Below are positions 1-6,347 of a stretch of 13,827 nt of DNA, piece by piece. Numbering within the stretch: the stretch's first letter is position 1; each line of letters starts with the position of its first letter. Where the stretch lies: positions 1 through 13,827 of the forward strand of contig JAMOSA010000121.1 of assembly GCA_027063325.1 (NCBI GenBank), written 5' to 3'. Origin of the DNA: Campylobacteraceae bacterium. Lineage in GTDB: Bacteria > Campylobacterota > Campylobacteria > Campylobacterales > Sulfurovaceae. The translations under genes were made by a program, and so were the position numbers. Below the pieces are notes generated by a model. It did not search any database and was not told where the DNA came from. It was given only the letters and a program-made list of their open reading frames with translations.

Positions 1-183
1 GTTACTATCATCTAAAAAACTCATTCGTGCAGGGTTGTAGTATGATGTATCAGCTTCACTAGTATTTGCTACATATGCTGCACTTAAAGCTACAGAATTT
101 AGTGACTGCTCTGGCAGTTTATAACCAGCACCATAGAGTGATACAGCAATTGAGGCAATTAAGCTTTTTTGAATTAATCTCAT
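1..183 (-). CDS. FadL/OmpP1-type outer-membrane transport protein, N-terminal part only
   Basis: The first 61 codons of a gene that leaves the window at its left edge. The product begins with a signal peptide (MRLIQKSLIASIAVSLYG, cleavage probably near Gly-Ala at residues 18-19). The mature start reads GYKLPEQSLNSVALSAAYVA, followed by a conserved S-Y-Y-N-P-A block near residues 45-51. That pattern is the N-terminal hatch of the FadL/OmpP1/TodX channels, which bring long-chain fatty acids or other hydrophobic molecules across the outer membrane. The ATG lies 2 bp after the stop of the upstream Fe-S protein gene, and its ribosome binding site (AAGGAG, about 7 bases away) sits inside the end of that gene, so the two are cotranscribed and probably translationally coupled. 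The substrate cannot be told from this fragment. A second, unrelated-looking family member starts at the other end of the window. Confidence 0.8.
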   Translation of the reverse strand, partial: MRLIQKSLIASIAVSLYGAGYKLPEQSLNSVALSAAYVANTSEADTSYYNPARMSFLDDSN

Positions 184-185
184 AC

Positions 186-1487
186 CTACTCTCCTTTTGA
201 TTCTTTTAAAGCTTGAGCTATCAACTCTACCGGATTTTTAAATACTACATCAATATTTTCATTATATAAGGAATTACTAATTTGCATTCTACAAGCACTA
301 CACTCTGCACTTACTATATCTGCACCACTTTGTTTTATCATATTGGCCTTAGGCTTACCGGCAAGTTCAGCCAAATGGTACTTTTCAGTCTGCATGGTAA
401 CTCCACCAAAACCACAACATCTGTTTGAGTCACTCATCTCTTTTAGAGTATAGTTTTGATTTAACAACTCTCTTGGCTCTTTATAGATGTTTTGTACTTT
501 TTTAGCATGACAAGCATCATGATAAGTAACAGTTTGAGGCATCTTTATATCTCTTGATTTTAGCAACTCTTTTAGATTGGTTTCATTATTTAGCCACTCT
601 GTAGCCATATAGATCTTTTTATTCAACTCCTTTGCCCTATCTGCCCACATATCCATACCGCGATTTCTAAAAAATACCTCCCAGTCATGCTTTATCATAG
701 CCGAACAGGTAGCCTCTGGTATAATTATTGCATCTACATCATCTATAAAGCTCTCAAAATACTCAATATTCTCTTTGGCTAACTTCTCTACCGTATAAAA
801 ATCTCCTGTAAAGTATGCTGGAGCTGCACAACACTTTTGTGCTTTTGGAATAGTTACATCTATTTTCAACTCATTTAGTATATATAGCAGTGAATCACCT
901 ATGGTTGTATAGTTGTAGTTTGCTAAACATCCTATAAATATAGCCACCTTTTTATTTTTGCCATACTCTATATGCTCTGGATAACTGTTTAGAAAACTCT
1001 TTTTGGATAGACTTGGCAAAAGTCTGCCACTTTTTATAATTGGCATCTTAAAGCGAGGGATCATTCCACCTCTTTTTGGCTTATCTTCAAATCCACAGGT
1101 TTTAAATGTATATCCAAGCTTCATCATCAAATCCATTAGCCATCTATGACGAAGTAGTATAAAAAATGCTCTTTTAAACCAGGCTATTCCATACTTTTGG
1201 GCTATATCATATCTAACTTCTTCTATAACCATATCTGTAGGCAAAGAGTTTGGACACACATCTGTACAGGCTGTACACAAAAAACAACTCTCAAATATAT
1301 CTTTGGCATTTTTATCCAATTCCAAATTGCCATCTTGGTATGCTCCAAGCAAATCTATAAAACCACGCGGAGATGTAGTCTCATCCGGATGTATCTGGTG
1401 TATAGTACACACCGGAATACACTTACCACACTTTATACACTCATCACTTGTGGCTTTAAAATTGAATATATCTTCGGCAGAATGCAC
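186..1487 (-). CDS. Two-[4Fe-4S] CCG-domain iron-sulfur oxidoreductase subunit (GlpC/GlcF/LutA-like)
   Basis: A cytoplasmic or membrane-attached electron-transfer subunit of the GlpC/GlcF/HdrD type. Numbered from the GTG start, two CX2CX2CX3C ferredoxin clusters are visible (C17, C20, C23, C27 and C68, C71, C74, C78). Two cysteine-rich CCG domains follow: C187 with CC at 219-220 and C261, then HDAC with C326, CC at 357-358 (RCCGFGG), and C396/C399. Such subunits normally pass electrons between a flavoprotein dehydrogenase (glycolate, lactate or glycerol-3-phosphate) and quinones or another carrier. No flavoprotein partner lies in this window, so the donor is unknown. Length (433 aa) is normal for the family. 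Start choice: the longest frame opens with TTG at 1490, but the ribosome binding site AGGAG (1494-1498) is only 3 bases from it and 6 bases from the adjacent GTG, which I prefer. The FadL-like channel gene follows after 2 bp. Confidence 0.88.
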   Translation of the reverse strand: MHSAEDIFNFKATSDECIKCGKCIPVCTIHQIHPDETTSPRGFIDLLGAYQDGNLELDKNAKDIFESCFLCTACTDVCPNSLPTDMVIEEVRYDIAQKYGIAWFKRAFFILLRHRWLMDLMMKLGYTFKTCGFEDKPKRGGMIPRFKMPIIKSGRLLPSLSKKSFLNSYPEHIEYGKNKKVAIFIGCLANYNYTTIGDSLLYILNELKIDVTIPKAQKCCAAPAYFTGDFYTVEKLAKENIEYFESFIDDVDAIIIPEATCSAMIKHDWEVFFRNRGMDMWADRAKELNKKIYMATEWLNNETNLKELLKSRDIKMPQTVTYHDACHAKKVQNIYKEPRELLNQNYTLKEMSDSNRCCGFGGVTMQTEKYHLAELAGKPKANMIKQSGADIVSAECSACRMQISNSLYNENIDVVFKNPVELIAQALKESKGE

Positions 1488-1510
1488 CAATCTCTCCTAT
1501 TTTGTAAATG

Positions 1511-1528
1511 ATAGTAGTAAATAGTAGT
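1511..1528. repeat. Direct repeat ATAGTAGT x2, 10-bp period, in the leader of the Fe-S protein gene
   Basis: ATAGTAGT occurs at 1511-1518 and again at 1521-1528, exactly one helical turn apart, between the presumed -10 box (1530-1535) and the ribosome binding site of the Fe-S protein gene. The placement would suit a repressor operator. It could also be chance in AT-rich DNA. Confidence 0.3.
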
Positions 1529-1529
1529 G

Positions 1530-1535
1530 ATTGTA
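1530..1535 (-). promoter_or_regulatory. Putative -10 box for the Fe-S protein/FadL-like operon
   Basis: On the minus strand GGGTACAATCA contains TACAAT, preceded by T-rich DNA and no clear -35, as is usual for sigma-70 promoters of Campylobacterota. Transcription would start near 1523, about 36 bases before the GTG start. Confidence 0.4.
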
Positions 1536-1604
1536 CCCTAAAATCCTAAAATGAAAATGATAGATAATTTATAAAAGGTAAATGAGCCAGAAATATAATT
1601 GGGT

Positions 1605-1610
1605 TATAAT
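1605..1610 (+). promoter_or_regulatory. Putative -10 box for dsbD
   Basis: A perfect TATAAT in the context GGGTTATAATAATAG. The predicted transcription start near 1617 gives a leader of about 38 bases before the chosen dsbD start. No -35 box is evident. Confidence 0.5.
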
Positions 1611-1654
1611 AATAGCTAAACTTAAATTATTACAAAATTATGAGGGAGAACTAT

Positions 1655-3511
1655 ATGAAAAGAGTCTTGATATGGATACCGTTACTGTTTATGATACTAA
1701 ACAGTTATGGCAGTGCCGGATTTGGTGGTATTACCCAAAGGAAGTTTTTATCACCATCTGAAGCTTTCAAAGTAGAAGCAAATATGACAAAAGAGAGTAT
1801 TGCCATAAAGATAAATTTGGCAAAAGAGATTCATATATATGCCAAAGATTTGCACTTTGATATTATTAAACCCCAAAAGGTACCATTAAATGTGCCTATG
1901 CCAAAACCAACTGAGTATGAAGGAGACAAAGTATATTATGGAGAGTTGAACTTCAATATACCATTAAGAGAAATTGCCAACAAAATAGCTTCAGACAAAT
2001 TTACACTCCAAGTATCACTGGCTGGTTGTTCAGATGCAGGTATATGTTATCAGCCACAAACTTATACTTTTGATTTTACTTTACCAAAAGATATTAAAAA
2101 TATACAAACCGCTACCCCAAAACAGACTACTACAACAATAACAAAGAGTGAAAAAGAGCAGAATTTTTTAGATAAGATAGGTTCACTCTCTGCTGAGGGT
2201 AACAGTGCCAAAATTGCAAAAGCATTAGCCGATGAGGGATTGATATTTGTACTGCTTCTATTTTTTGTAGCAGGATTGCTACTGGCTTTGACTCCTTGTA
2301 TATTGCCAATGATTCCAATACTCTCATCTATTATTATCAAACAGGCAAACAAAGAGGGACAAGTAACACGCTCTACATCATTTCTCATTTCACTTGTATA
2401 TGTAATAAGTATGTCATTTACATATGCCATGATTGGAGTTGTAGCCGGACTTTTGGGATTTGATATACAAGCACATATGAATAACCCATGGATTATTGTA
2501 CCAATGTCAGCTCTGTTTGTAGCATTGGCATTTTCACTGTTTGGATATTTTGAATTGTCACTTCCGGCTTCTTGGCAGAGTAAATTAACCAAAGTCAGTG
2601 ATAATGCCCAGGGCAAAGGGTTGGTAGGAACAGCTATTATGGGATCACTTTCTGCTTTGATTGTAGGTACCTGTACAGCTCCAGTTATTAGTGGTGCAAT
2701 AATCTTTATCTCAATGACCGGAGATGCCTTGCTTGGTGGTATATCACTGTTTGTTATGGGAATTGGAGCCGGTATGCCTTTGTTGCTGGTTGGTATTGGT
2801 GCCAATAAGCTTGTACCAAAACCAGGAGGCTGGATGCAAAGAGTATCACAAATATTTGGTGTAATTATGCTAATGATGGCTCTATATATACTAAGAGGCA
2901 TACTGTCACCATTTGTATTTATGCTAATTTTCTCACTTCTGCTTATGGGTTCAGCTGTATATATGGGAGTATTCAACCAAAATGACAGAGTCGGCATTGC
3001 CAAATTTGTACAATTGATTGCCTGGGTTTTGCTACTGTATGGTTCACTTATATTTACAGGTGCATTAGCTGGAGCCTCTTCACCAATCAATCCATTAGAA
3101 CCATTCATTGGTACTAAAACAGTCGCCAGTACTACTACATCAAACAGACCAATAGAGCAAAGAAGAGGTTACTCACTACAAAGATTACAATCTGAAATTG
3201 CCCAAGCTGCCAAAGAGGGTAAACCAGTTATTGTAGATATTGGCAAACAAAACTGTGCAGCTTGTAGTGAATTAGAGCATATTACATTCCCACACAAAGA
3301 TGTAAAAGAGGCTATGAAGAGATTTAAATTTATTCAAATTGATATAACAAAAAATACTCCAAAAGAGCAAGAGATACTAAAGCACTACAAGATATTTGGA
3401 GCTCCAAATATGCTCTTTTTTGACAGCAAAGGGAATCATTTGCCAAATAAACTTCAAGTAGGATTTATAAAACCAAAAGATTTTGTAGAGCATATTAAGG
3501 ATATAAAGTAA
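1655..3511 (+). CDS. dsbD: Thiol:disulfide interchange protein DsbD
   Basis: An inner-membrane protein that carries electrons from cytoplasmic thioredoxin to the periplasm, keeping Dsb isomerases and cytochrome c/haem-maturation proteins reduced. All three domains are present in 618 aa. After a signal peptide (MKRVLIWIPLLFMILNSYGS) the periplasmic alpha domain carries C125-X5-C131, the same spacing as in E. coli nDsbD. The central CcdA-like part (about 195-475) is a set of hydrophobic helices with C215 in LTPCILP and C340 in GTCTAP. The C-terminal thioredoxin-like domain (about 505-618) has C534-A-A-C537, and a Pro follows Ala in the FGAPN loop. The longest frame opens at 1640, but GAGGGAG at 1642-1648 lies 6 bases before the ATG at 1655 and the signal peptide begins there, so the five extra codons are unlikely. 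It converges on hypF and has no operon partner. Confidence 0.95.
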   Translation: MKRVLIWIPLLFMILNSYGSAGFGGITQRKFLSPSEAFKVEANMTKESIAIKINLAKEIHIYAKDLHFDIIKPQKVPLNVPMPKPTEYEGDKVYYGELNFNIPLREIANKIASDKFTLQVSLAGCSDAGICYQPQTYTFDFTLPKDIKNIQTATPKQTTTTITKSEKEQNFLDKIGSLSAEGNSAKIAKALADEGLIFVLLLFFVAGLLLALTPCILPMIPILSSIIIKQANKEGQVTRSTSFLISLVYVISMSFTYAMIGVVAGLLGFDIQAHMNNPWIIVPMSALFVALAFSLFGYFELSLPASWQSKLTKVSDNAQGKGLVGTAIMGSLSALIVGTCTAPVISGAIIFISMTGDALLGGISLFVMGIGAGMPLLLVGIGANKLVPKPGGWMQRVSQIFGVIMLMMALYILRGILSPFVFMLIFSLLLMGSAVYMGVFNQNDRVGIAKFVQLIAWVLLLYGSLIFTGALAGASSPINPLEPFIGTKTVASTTTSNRPIEQRRGYSLQRLQSEIAQAAKEGKPVIVDIGKQNCAACSELEHITFPHKDVKEAMKRFKFIQIDITKNTPKEQEILKHYKIFGAPNMLFFDSKGNHLPNKLQVGFIKPKDFVEHIKDIK

Positions 3512-3541
3512 TTTATAACTCAATCTATAAAATTTAGAAAA

Positions 3542-3557
3542 TGAGGCTTTAGCCTCA
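3542..3557 (-). terminator. Hairpin terminator between convergent dsbD and hypF
   Basis: TGAGGC-TTTA-GCCTCA forms a perfect 6-bp stem. Read on the minus strand it is followed by TTTTCTAAATTTT, a reasonable U-rich tail, so it best fits termination of hypF, 36 bases past that stop codon. On the plus strand an A-rich run precedes it but no T run follows, so any effect on dsbD would be weaker. Confidence 0.6.
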
Positions 3558-3593
3558 CTATTAAAGCAGTAAGAGTTTATCTGCATTAAATTG

Positions 3594-5828
3594 TTAATAA
3601 TTATTTATCCCATACCACACTTGCCCTATAGATATAGAGCCATCATTTAGTGGTATTTTGGTGGGTAGTTTTAGTCTGTCTGCAACAGGGCTTTTTAGTA
3701 TCAATTCCAAAAGAGTTCTATTTTGAAATACACCACCAGCTACAATAATTGGCATATCTTGATAGTTTGAGGCTGTATCTACTATAATATCTCTGAGCAT
3801 AAGTATAAATTTTGCAAAAGCAATACTTTTGTTGGTATGTACTGCTATATCTTTGAGGGCATAGGATATATTTATCTTGTTATCTGCTATATGATATGGG
3901 TATGCTTCAACTTTGTCTATATAATCTCTTGAGAGTGCCTCTATCATCATACCACTCTCACCCTCATATGAAGAGTAACTCAATATACCACCAATTGAAG
4001 CTACACCATCAAAAAGTCTGCCTACAGAAGATGTAAGAGGTGCATTCAAACCATTTTGCCACATCTTATATAGTGTTTTTACTTTAAATTCACCCAATCT
4101 TTTGGATATATCCATATCCAGTACTTCATCCAAAGTGTATATATCAAACAGCAAAGAGATCCCTACTCTATCTATCTCTTTGATAGCTTTTTGACCACCT
4201 AACAATCTAAATGGCTTAAATGATAATATACGCTCATAATCTTTTATATCTGCTATCATTACCTCTCCACCCCAAATAGTACCATCATCACCATATCCGG
4301 TACCATCCCAGGCAAATGCCAAATGTCTGTCTGTTGCATTGTACTCTGCCATAACTGCTAGTATATGAGCATAGTGGTGTTGTAGTTTGATTATATTTCT
4401 ACCAGATTTTTTTGCCCATATTGTAGAGTGGTATGAGGGGTGTTTGTCACACACAATCATATCTGTATCATACTCATATATCTGCTTGAATGTCTCTATG
4501 GTTTGTTTAAAATACTCAAGTGATAAAAGAGTATCCAAATCTCCTATATGAGGAGATACTGCTATTTTATTGCCAAGAGAGAGTGATATTGTAGATTTTT
4601 GGTTTGCTCCTACACCAAGTATATATTTTGTACTTTTTAGTGGTAGATAGTATGGTGCTACACCTCTGGCTACTCTTAGCCAAAATACTCTGTTGTTTAC
4701 AACCATAGCTACACTGTCATCACATGCATTTATTATATCTCTATTGTTATCTAGTACCATATCTGCTACACTGCCAAGATTGCTTCTTAGATATTCACCA
4801 TCTGTAATGATAGGTTCTCCACTAATATTAGCACTTGTAGCTACTATTGGTATATCCAAATAGTTAAATAACAGATAGTGTATTGGAGCATATGGCAACA
4901 TACAGCCAATATATCCGATATTTGGTGCTACATTGGAAGCTACTGTGGAGTTGTCTCTTTTGTGCAGCAGTACAATAGCTCTTTGTGGATTGGTAATAAG
5001 TTCATATTCACTTCTATTTAATATGGCTATTTTTTTTAAATACTCAATATCAGGTACCATAACAGCCAAAGGTTTGGTTGGTCTATGCTTTTTGTCCCTG
5101 AGATTTGCTACTGCTTCTGCATTGGTAGCATCACACATCAAATGAAATCCACCAATACCCTTAATTGCTACAATTTTACCCTCTTTTATAGCTTTTGCAC
5201 ACTCTGCTATCATATCTGTTTGAGGCAAATTCATACTATTGAATCCATTTTGACTTTTGATATACAGCTTCAATATGGGACCACACTCAAAACATGCTAT
5301 CGGTTGAGCATGGTATCTTCTGTCTATGGGATTGTTATACTCCTTTTTGCACTCTTTGCACATATTAAACTTTGCCATGGATGTATTTTGTCTGTCATAT
5401 GGAATAGATTTTATGATTGTATATCTTGGTCCACAATTGGTACAATTTATAAATGGATAGTCAAACCTTCTGTTGTTTGGATTGTTCATCTCCTCTATAC
5501 AATCTTGACAGATACTCATATCAGCACCTATTGAACCATCTATAGCAGTATTGGTGTGTGAATGCAGTATTACAAAATCTTTGTCTTTATGGGGTTTGAT
5601 ATACTCCTTTGATACTCTATCTATCTTGGCAAGTGGAGGAGCTTTGTCATACAAAGACTCTTCAAACTTCAAAATATCTCTACTCTTGCCCTCTACCTCT
5701 ACTACAACACCATTTGAAGTATTATATACAAAGCCACTCAAGCCAAGTTCATTTGCCACTTTATATACAAATGGTCTAAATCCAACACCCTGTACAATAC
5801 CCTCTATCAAGAATCTGACTCTATACAC
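3594..5828 (-). CDS. hypF: Carbamoyltransferase HypF for [NiFe]-hydrogenase maturation
   Basis: HypF uses carbamoyl phosphate and ATP to make the carbamoyl group that HypE turns into the cyanide ligands of [NiFe] hydrogenases. The 744-aa protein has the full four-part order. An acylphosphatase domain (about 1-90) contains GIVQGVGFRPF. Two zinc-finger units follow: C107/C110 with C129/C132, and C157/C160 with C179/C182, ending in the typical YHAQPIACFECGP. A YrdC-like domain (about 205-390) has HRPTKPLAVM, and a Kae1-like domain carries the metal ligands H484/H488 in HHYAH, D508 in DGTGYGDDGTIWGGE, and GGVFQN near the C-terminus. The start is GTG at 5826-5828, supported by TAGGG (5835-5839) 6 bases upstream. 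No other hyp gene or hydrogenase subunit is in the window, so hypF stands alone here, between dsbD and secA. Nothing suggests decay. Confidence 0.96.
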   Translation of the reverse strand: MYRVRFLIEGIVQGVGFRPFVYKVANELGLSGFVYNTSNGVVVEVEGKSRDILKFEESLYDKAPPLAKIDRVSKEYIKPHKDKDFVILHSHTNTAIDGSIGADMSICQDCIEEMNNPNNRRFDYPFINCTNCGPRYTIIKSIPYDRQNTSMAKFNMCKECKKEYNNPIDRRYHAQPIACFECGPILKLYIKSQNGFNSMNLPQTDMIAECAKAIKEGKIVAIKGIGGFHLMCDATNAEAVANLRDKKHRPTKPLAVMVPDIEYLKKIAILNRSEYELITNPQRAIVLLHKRDNSTVASNVAPNIGYIGCMLPYAPIHYLLFNYLDIPIVATSANISGEPIITDGEYLRSNLGSVADMVLDNNRDIINACDDSVAMVVNNRVFWLRVARGVAPYYLPLKSTKYILGVGANQKSTISLSLGNKIAVSPHIGDLDTLLSLEYFKQTIETFKQIYEYDTDMIVCDKHPSYHSTIWAKKSGRNIIKLQHHYAHILAVMAEYNATDRHLAFAWDGTGYGDDGTIWGGEVMIADIKDYERILSFKPFRLLGGQKAIKEIDRVGISLLFDIYTLDEVLDMDISKRLGEFKVKTLYKMWQNGLNAPLTSSVGRLFDGVASIGGILSYSSYEGESGMMIEALSRDYIDKVEAYPYHIADNKINISYALKDIAVHTNKSIAFAKFILMLRDIIVDTASNYQDMPIIVAGGVFQNRTLLELILKSPVADRLKLPTKIPLNDGSISIGQVWYGINNY

Positions 5829-5854
5829 AAAATACCCTATTAAATTTTTTTGAT

Positions 5855-5860
5855 ATTTTA
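5855..5860 (-). promoter_or_regulatory. Putative -10 box for hypF
   Basis: On the minus strand TTGTTGTAAAATATC contains TAAAAT behind a T-rich stretch. It would start transcription near 5848, about 20 bases before the GTG start of hypF. Several other TA-rich boxes lie further upstream (5880-5900), so the exact promoter is uncertain. Confidence 0.35.
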
Positions 5861-5970
5861 CAACAAAAATTCACTATATACTATAATAAGAAATTAATAT
5901 ATTTATAATCTAAAATTATTATAAATAGGTGAAAAAATCTTTATAGAGAATATTTCTCATTTACCTTCTA

Positions 5971-6120
5971 TTATACTTTCTGCTCTATACTTACATTGTC
6001 GGAAGAGATAAACCCGACGAACACCACACAGAACCGACCATTGAATTCATTCCTCCCTCCTTCTAATGAATTCACGCCTTGAGGTTCAAGGCGAACCTCC
6101 AACCAACCTGAAATATGCCA
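5971..6120 (-). pseudogene. Possible 3'-terminal remnant of an IS200/IS605-family tnpB
   Basis: A minus-strand frame stays open for 49 codons up to TAA at 5971-5973 and is closed upstream by TGA just before 6120. It reads RLEPQGVNSLEGG, then a short variable part, and ends SDNVSIEQKV. A tail with L-x-P-x-G and a terminal S-x-x-Q-(K/E)-(V/A) type ending resembles the poorly conserved C-terminal extension that follows the zinc finger in TnpB proteins, as I recall them. G+C by hand count is about 48% over 6001-6120, against about 12% over 5881-5940, which suits an inserted element. No RuvC motif, zinc finger or TnpA is present, so if this call is right only the last part of the gene survives. 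The frame also contains strong RNA stems (see the overlapping ncRNA). It could instead be an unrelated structured RNA whose open frame is accidental. Confidence 0.4.
5991..6050 (-). other. Possible 19-codon ORF with a perfect Shine-Dalgarno
   Basis: ATG at 6048-6050 opens a 19-residue frame (MNSMVGSVWCSSGLSLPTM) ending at TAA 5991-5993. It is preceded by AAGGAGG (6056-6062), a seven-base match to the anti-Shine-Dalgarno, 5 bases away. The ribosome binding site is in the loop, and the start codon in the 3' arm, of the 10-bp hairpin 6042-6074. The peptide has no membrane segment and no family I recognise. It is out of frame with the presumed tnpB remnant, so it may be accidental. Confidence 0.2.
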
Positions 6121-6168
6121 ATATCAATATACTTTTCCTCCAACCAATACAACAAGCATATTTCAGGT
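5998..6168 (-). ncRNA. Strongly folded 171-base segment, possible omega-RNA-like or other structured RNA
   Basis: Four perfect stems lie in succession. In plus-strand coordinates they are 5998-6002 with 6014-6018 (GTCGG/CCGAC; a second CCGAC at 6034-6038 could compete), 6042-6051 with 6065-6074 (10 bp, TGAATTCATT), 6075-6082 with 6086-6093 (8 bp, CGCCTTGA, 3-base loop), and 6106-6118 with 6156-6168 (13 bp, ACCTGAAATATGC). So much exact pairing in 171 bases is far beyond the surrounding DNA. I assign the minus strand because the overlapping frame resembles a tnpB tail, whose 3' end normally doubles as the omega-RNA scaffold, and because an extended -10 box lies upstream on that strand. On the minus strand the loops are rich in GGAGG; on the plus strand they would be CCUCC. 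It does not fit tmRNA, RNase P RNA, SRP RNA or a riboswitch I know. Strand and identity are uncertain. Confidence 0.45.
6106..6168. repeat. 13-bp perfect inverted repeat enclosing one copy of an 11-bp direct repeat
   Basis: ACCTGAAATATGC at 6106-6118 is answered exactly by GCATATTTCAGGT at 6156-6168, with a 37-base loop. CCTCCAACCAA occurs at 6096-6106 (just outside) and at 6137-6147 (inside the loop). Such an arrangement could be one end of a small palindromic element or part of the RNA described in the overlapping entry. Confidence 0.75.
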
Positions 6169-6206
6169 AAAACTGTTAAACTGACACACTTTAAAATTAC
6201 ATCTAC

Positions 6207-6215
6207 ATAATATCA
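6207..6215 (-). promoter_or_regulatory. Extended -10 box upstream of the folded segment
   Basis: TGATATTAT on the minus strand (TGn followed by TATTAT) would start transcription near 6200 and run through all four stems towards hypF. It is a motif match only. Confidence 0.3.
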
Positions 6216-6308
6216 GTAATTAAACTACCATTTATACTTTTATACTAACCTTTCATATACAAAACTCAGCATTTGAGCATTATCAGGTGACTAATAATAG
6301 ATTTTAGA

Positions 6309-6319
6309 TAAAATATACT
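6309..6319 (+). promoter_or_regulatory. Putative -10 region for the secA operon
   Basis: Overlapping TAAAAT (6309-6314) and TATACT (6314-6319) precede secA. Either would start transcription around 6321-6326, a few bases before the ribosome binding site AAAGGTGG (6328-6335), giving a leader of only about 22-27 bases. The 6169-6308 stretch upstream holds nothing else I can support apart from the minus-strand box at 6207-6215. Confidence 0.4.
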
Positions 6320-6347
6320 CAATTTCAAAAGGTGGTATGTAGCAAAA

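Noticed and set aside
2062..3108. 348-codon open frame antisense to dsbD
   Set aside because: It lies wholly over a clearly recognised dsbD gene and shows no domain or credible ribosome binding site. Long antisense frames arise here from the codon composition of the membrane segments.
3377..3586. 69-codon minus-strand frame across the end of dsbD and the terminator
   Set aside because: It overlaps the conserved thioredoxin domain of dsbD and the terminator hairpin, and has no recognisable product.
5941..5960. GAGAA-TAT-TTCTC hairpin with T-run on the minus strand as a terminator
   Set aside because: The stem is only 5 A+T-rich base pairs and the T run (ATTTTTTC) begins 7 bases after it, too weak to call. 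It might instead belong to the right end of the supposed IS200/IS605 remnant.
6066..6170. 34-codon plus-strand frame through the folded segment, stopping at the end of the 13-bp stem
   Set aside because: The ATG is preceded by CCTCCCTCCTTCTA, which has no Shine-Dalgarno character, and the peptide resembles nothing I know.
6175..6181. GTTAAAC, a match to the integron attC core GTTRRRY
   Set aside because: The partner core and the usual attC arm arrangement are absent and no integrase is present. A seven-base match in AT-rich DNA is not evidence.
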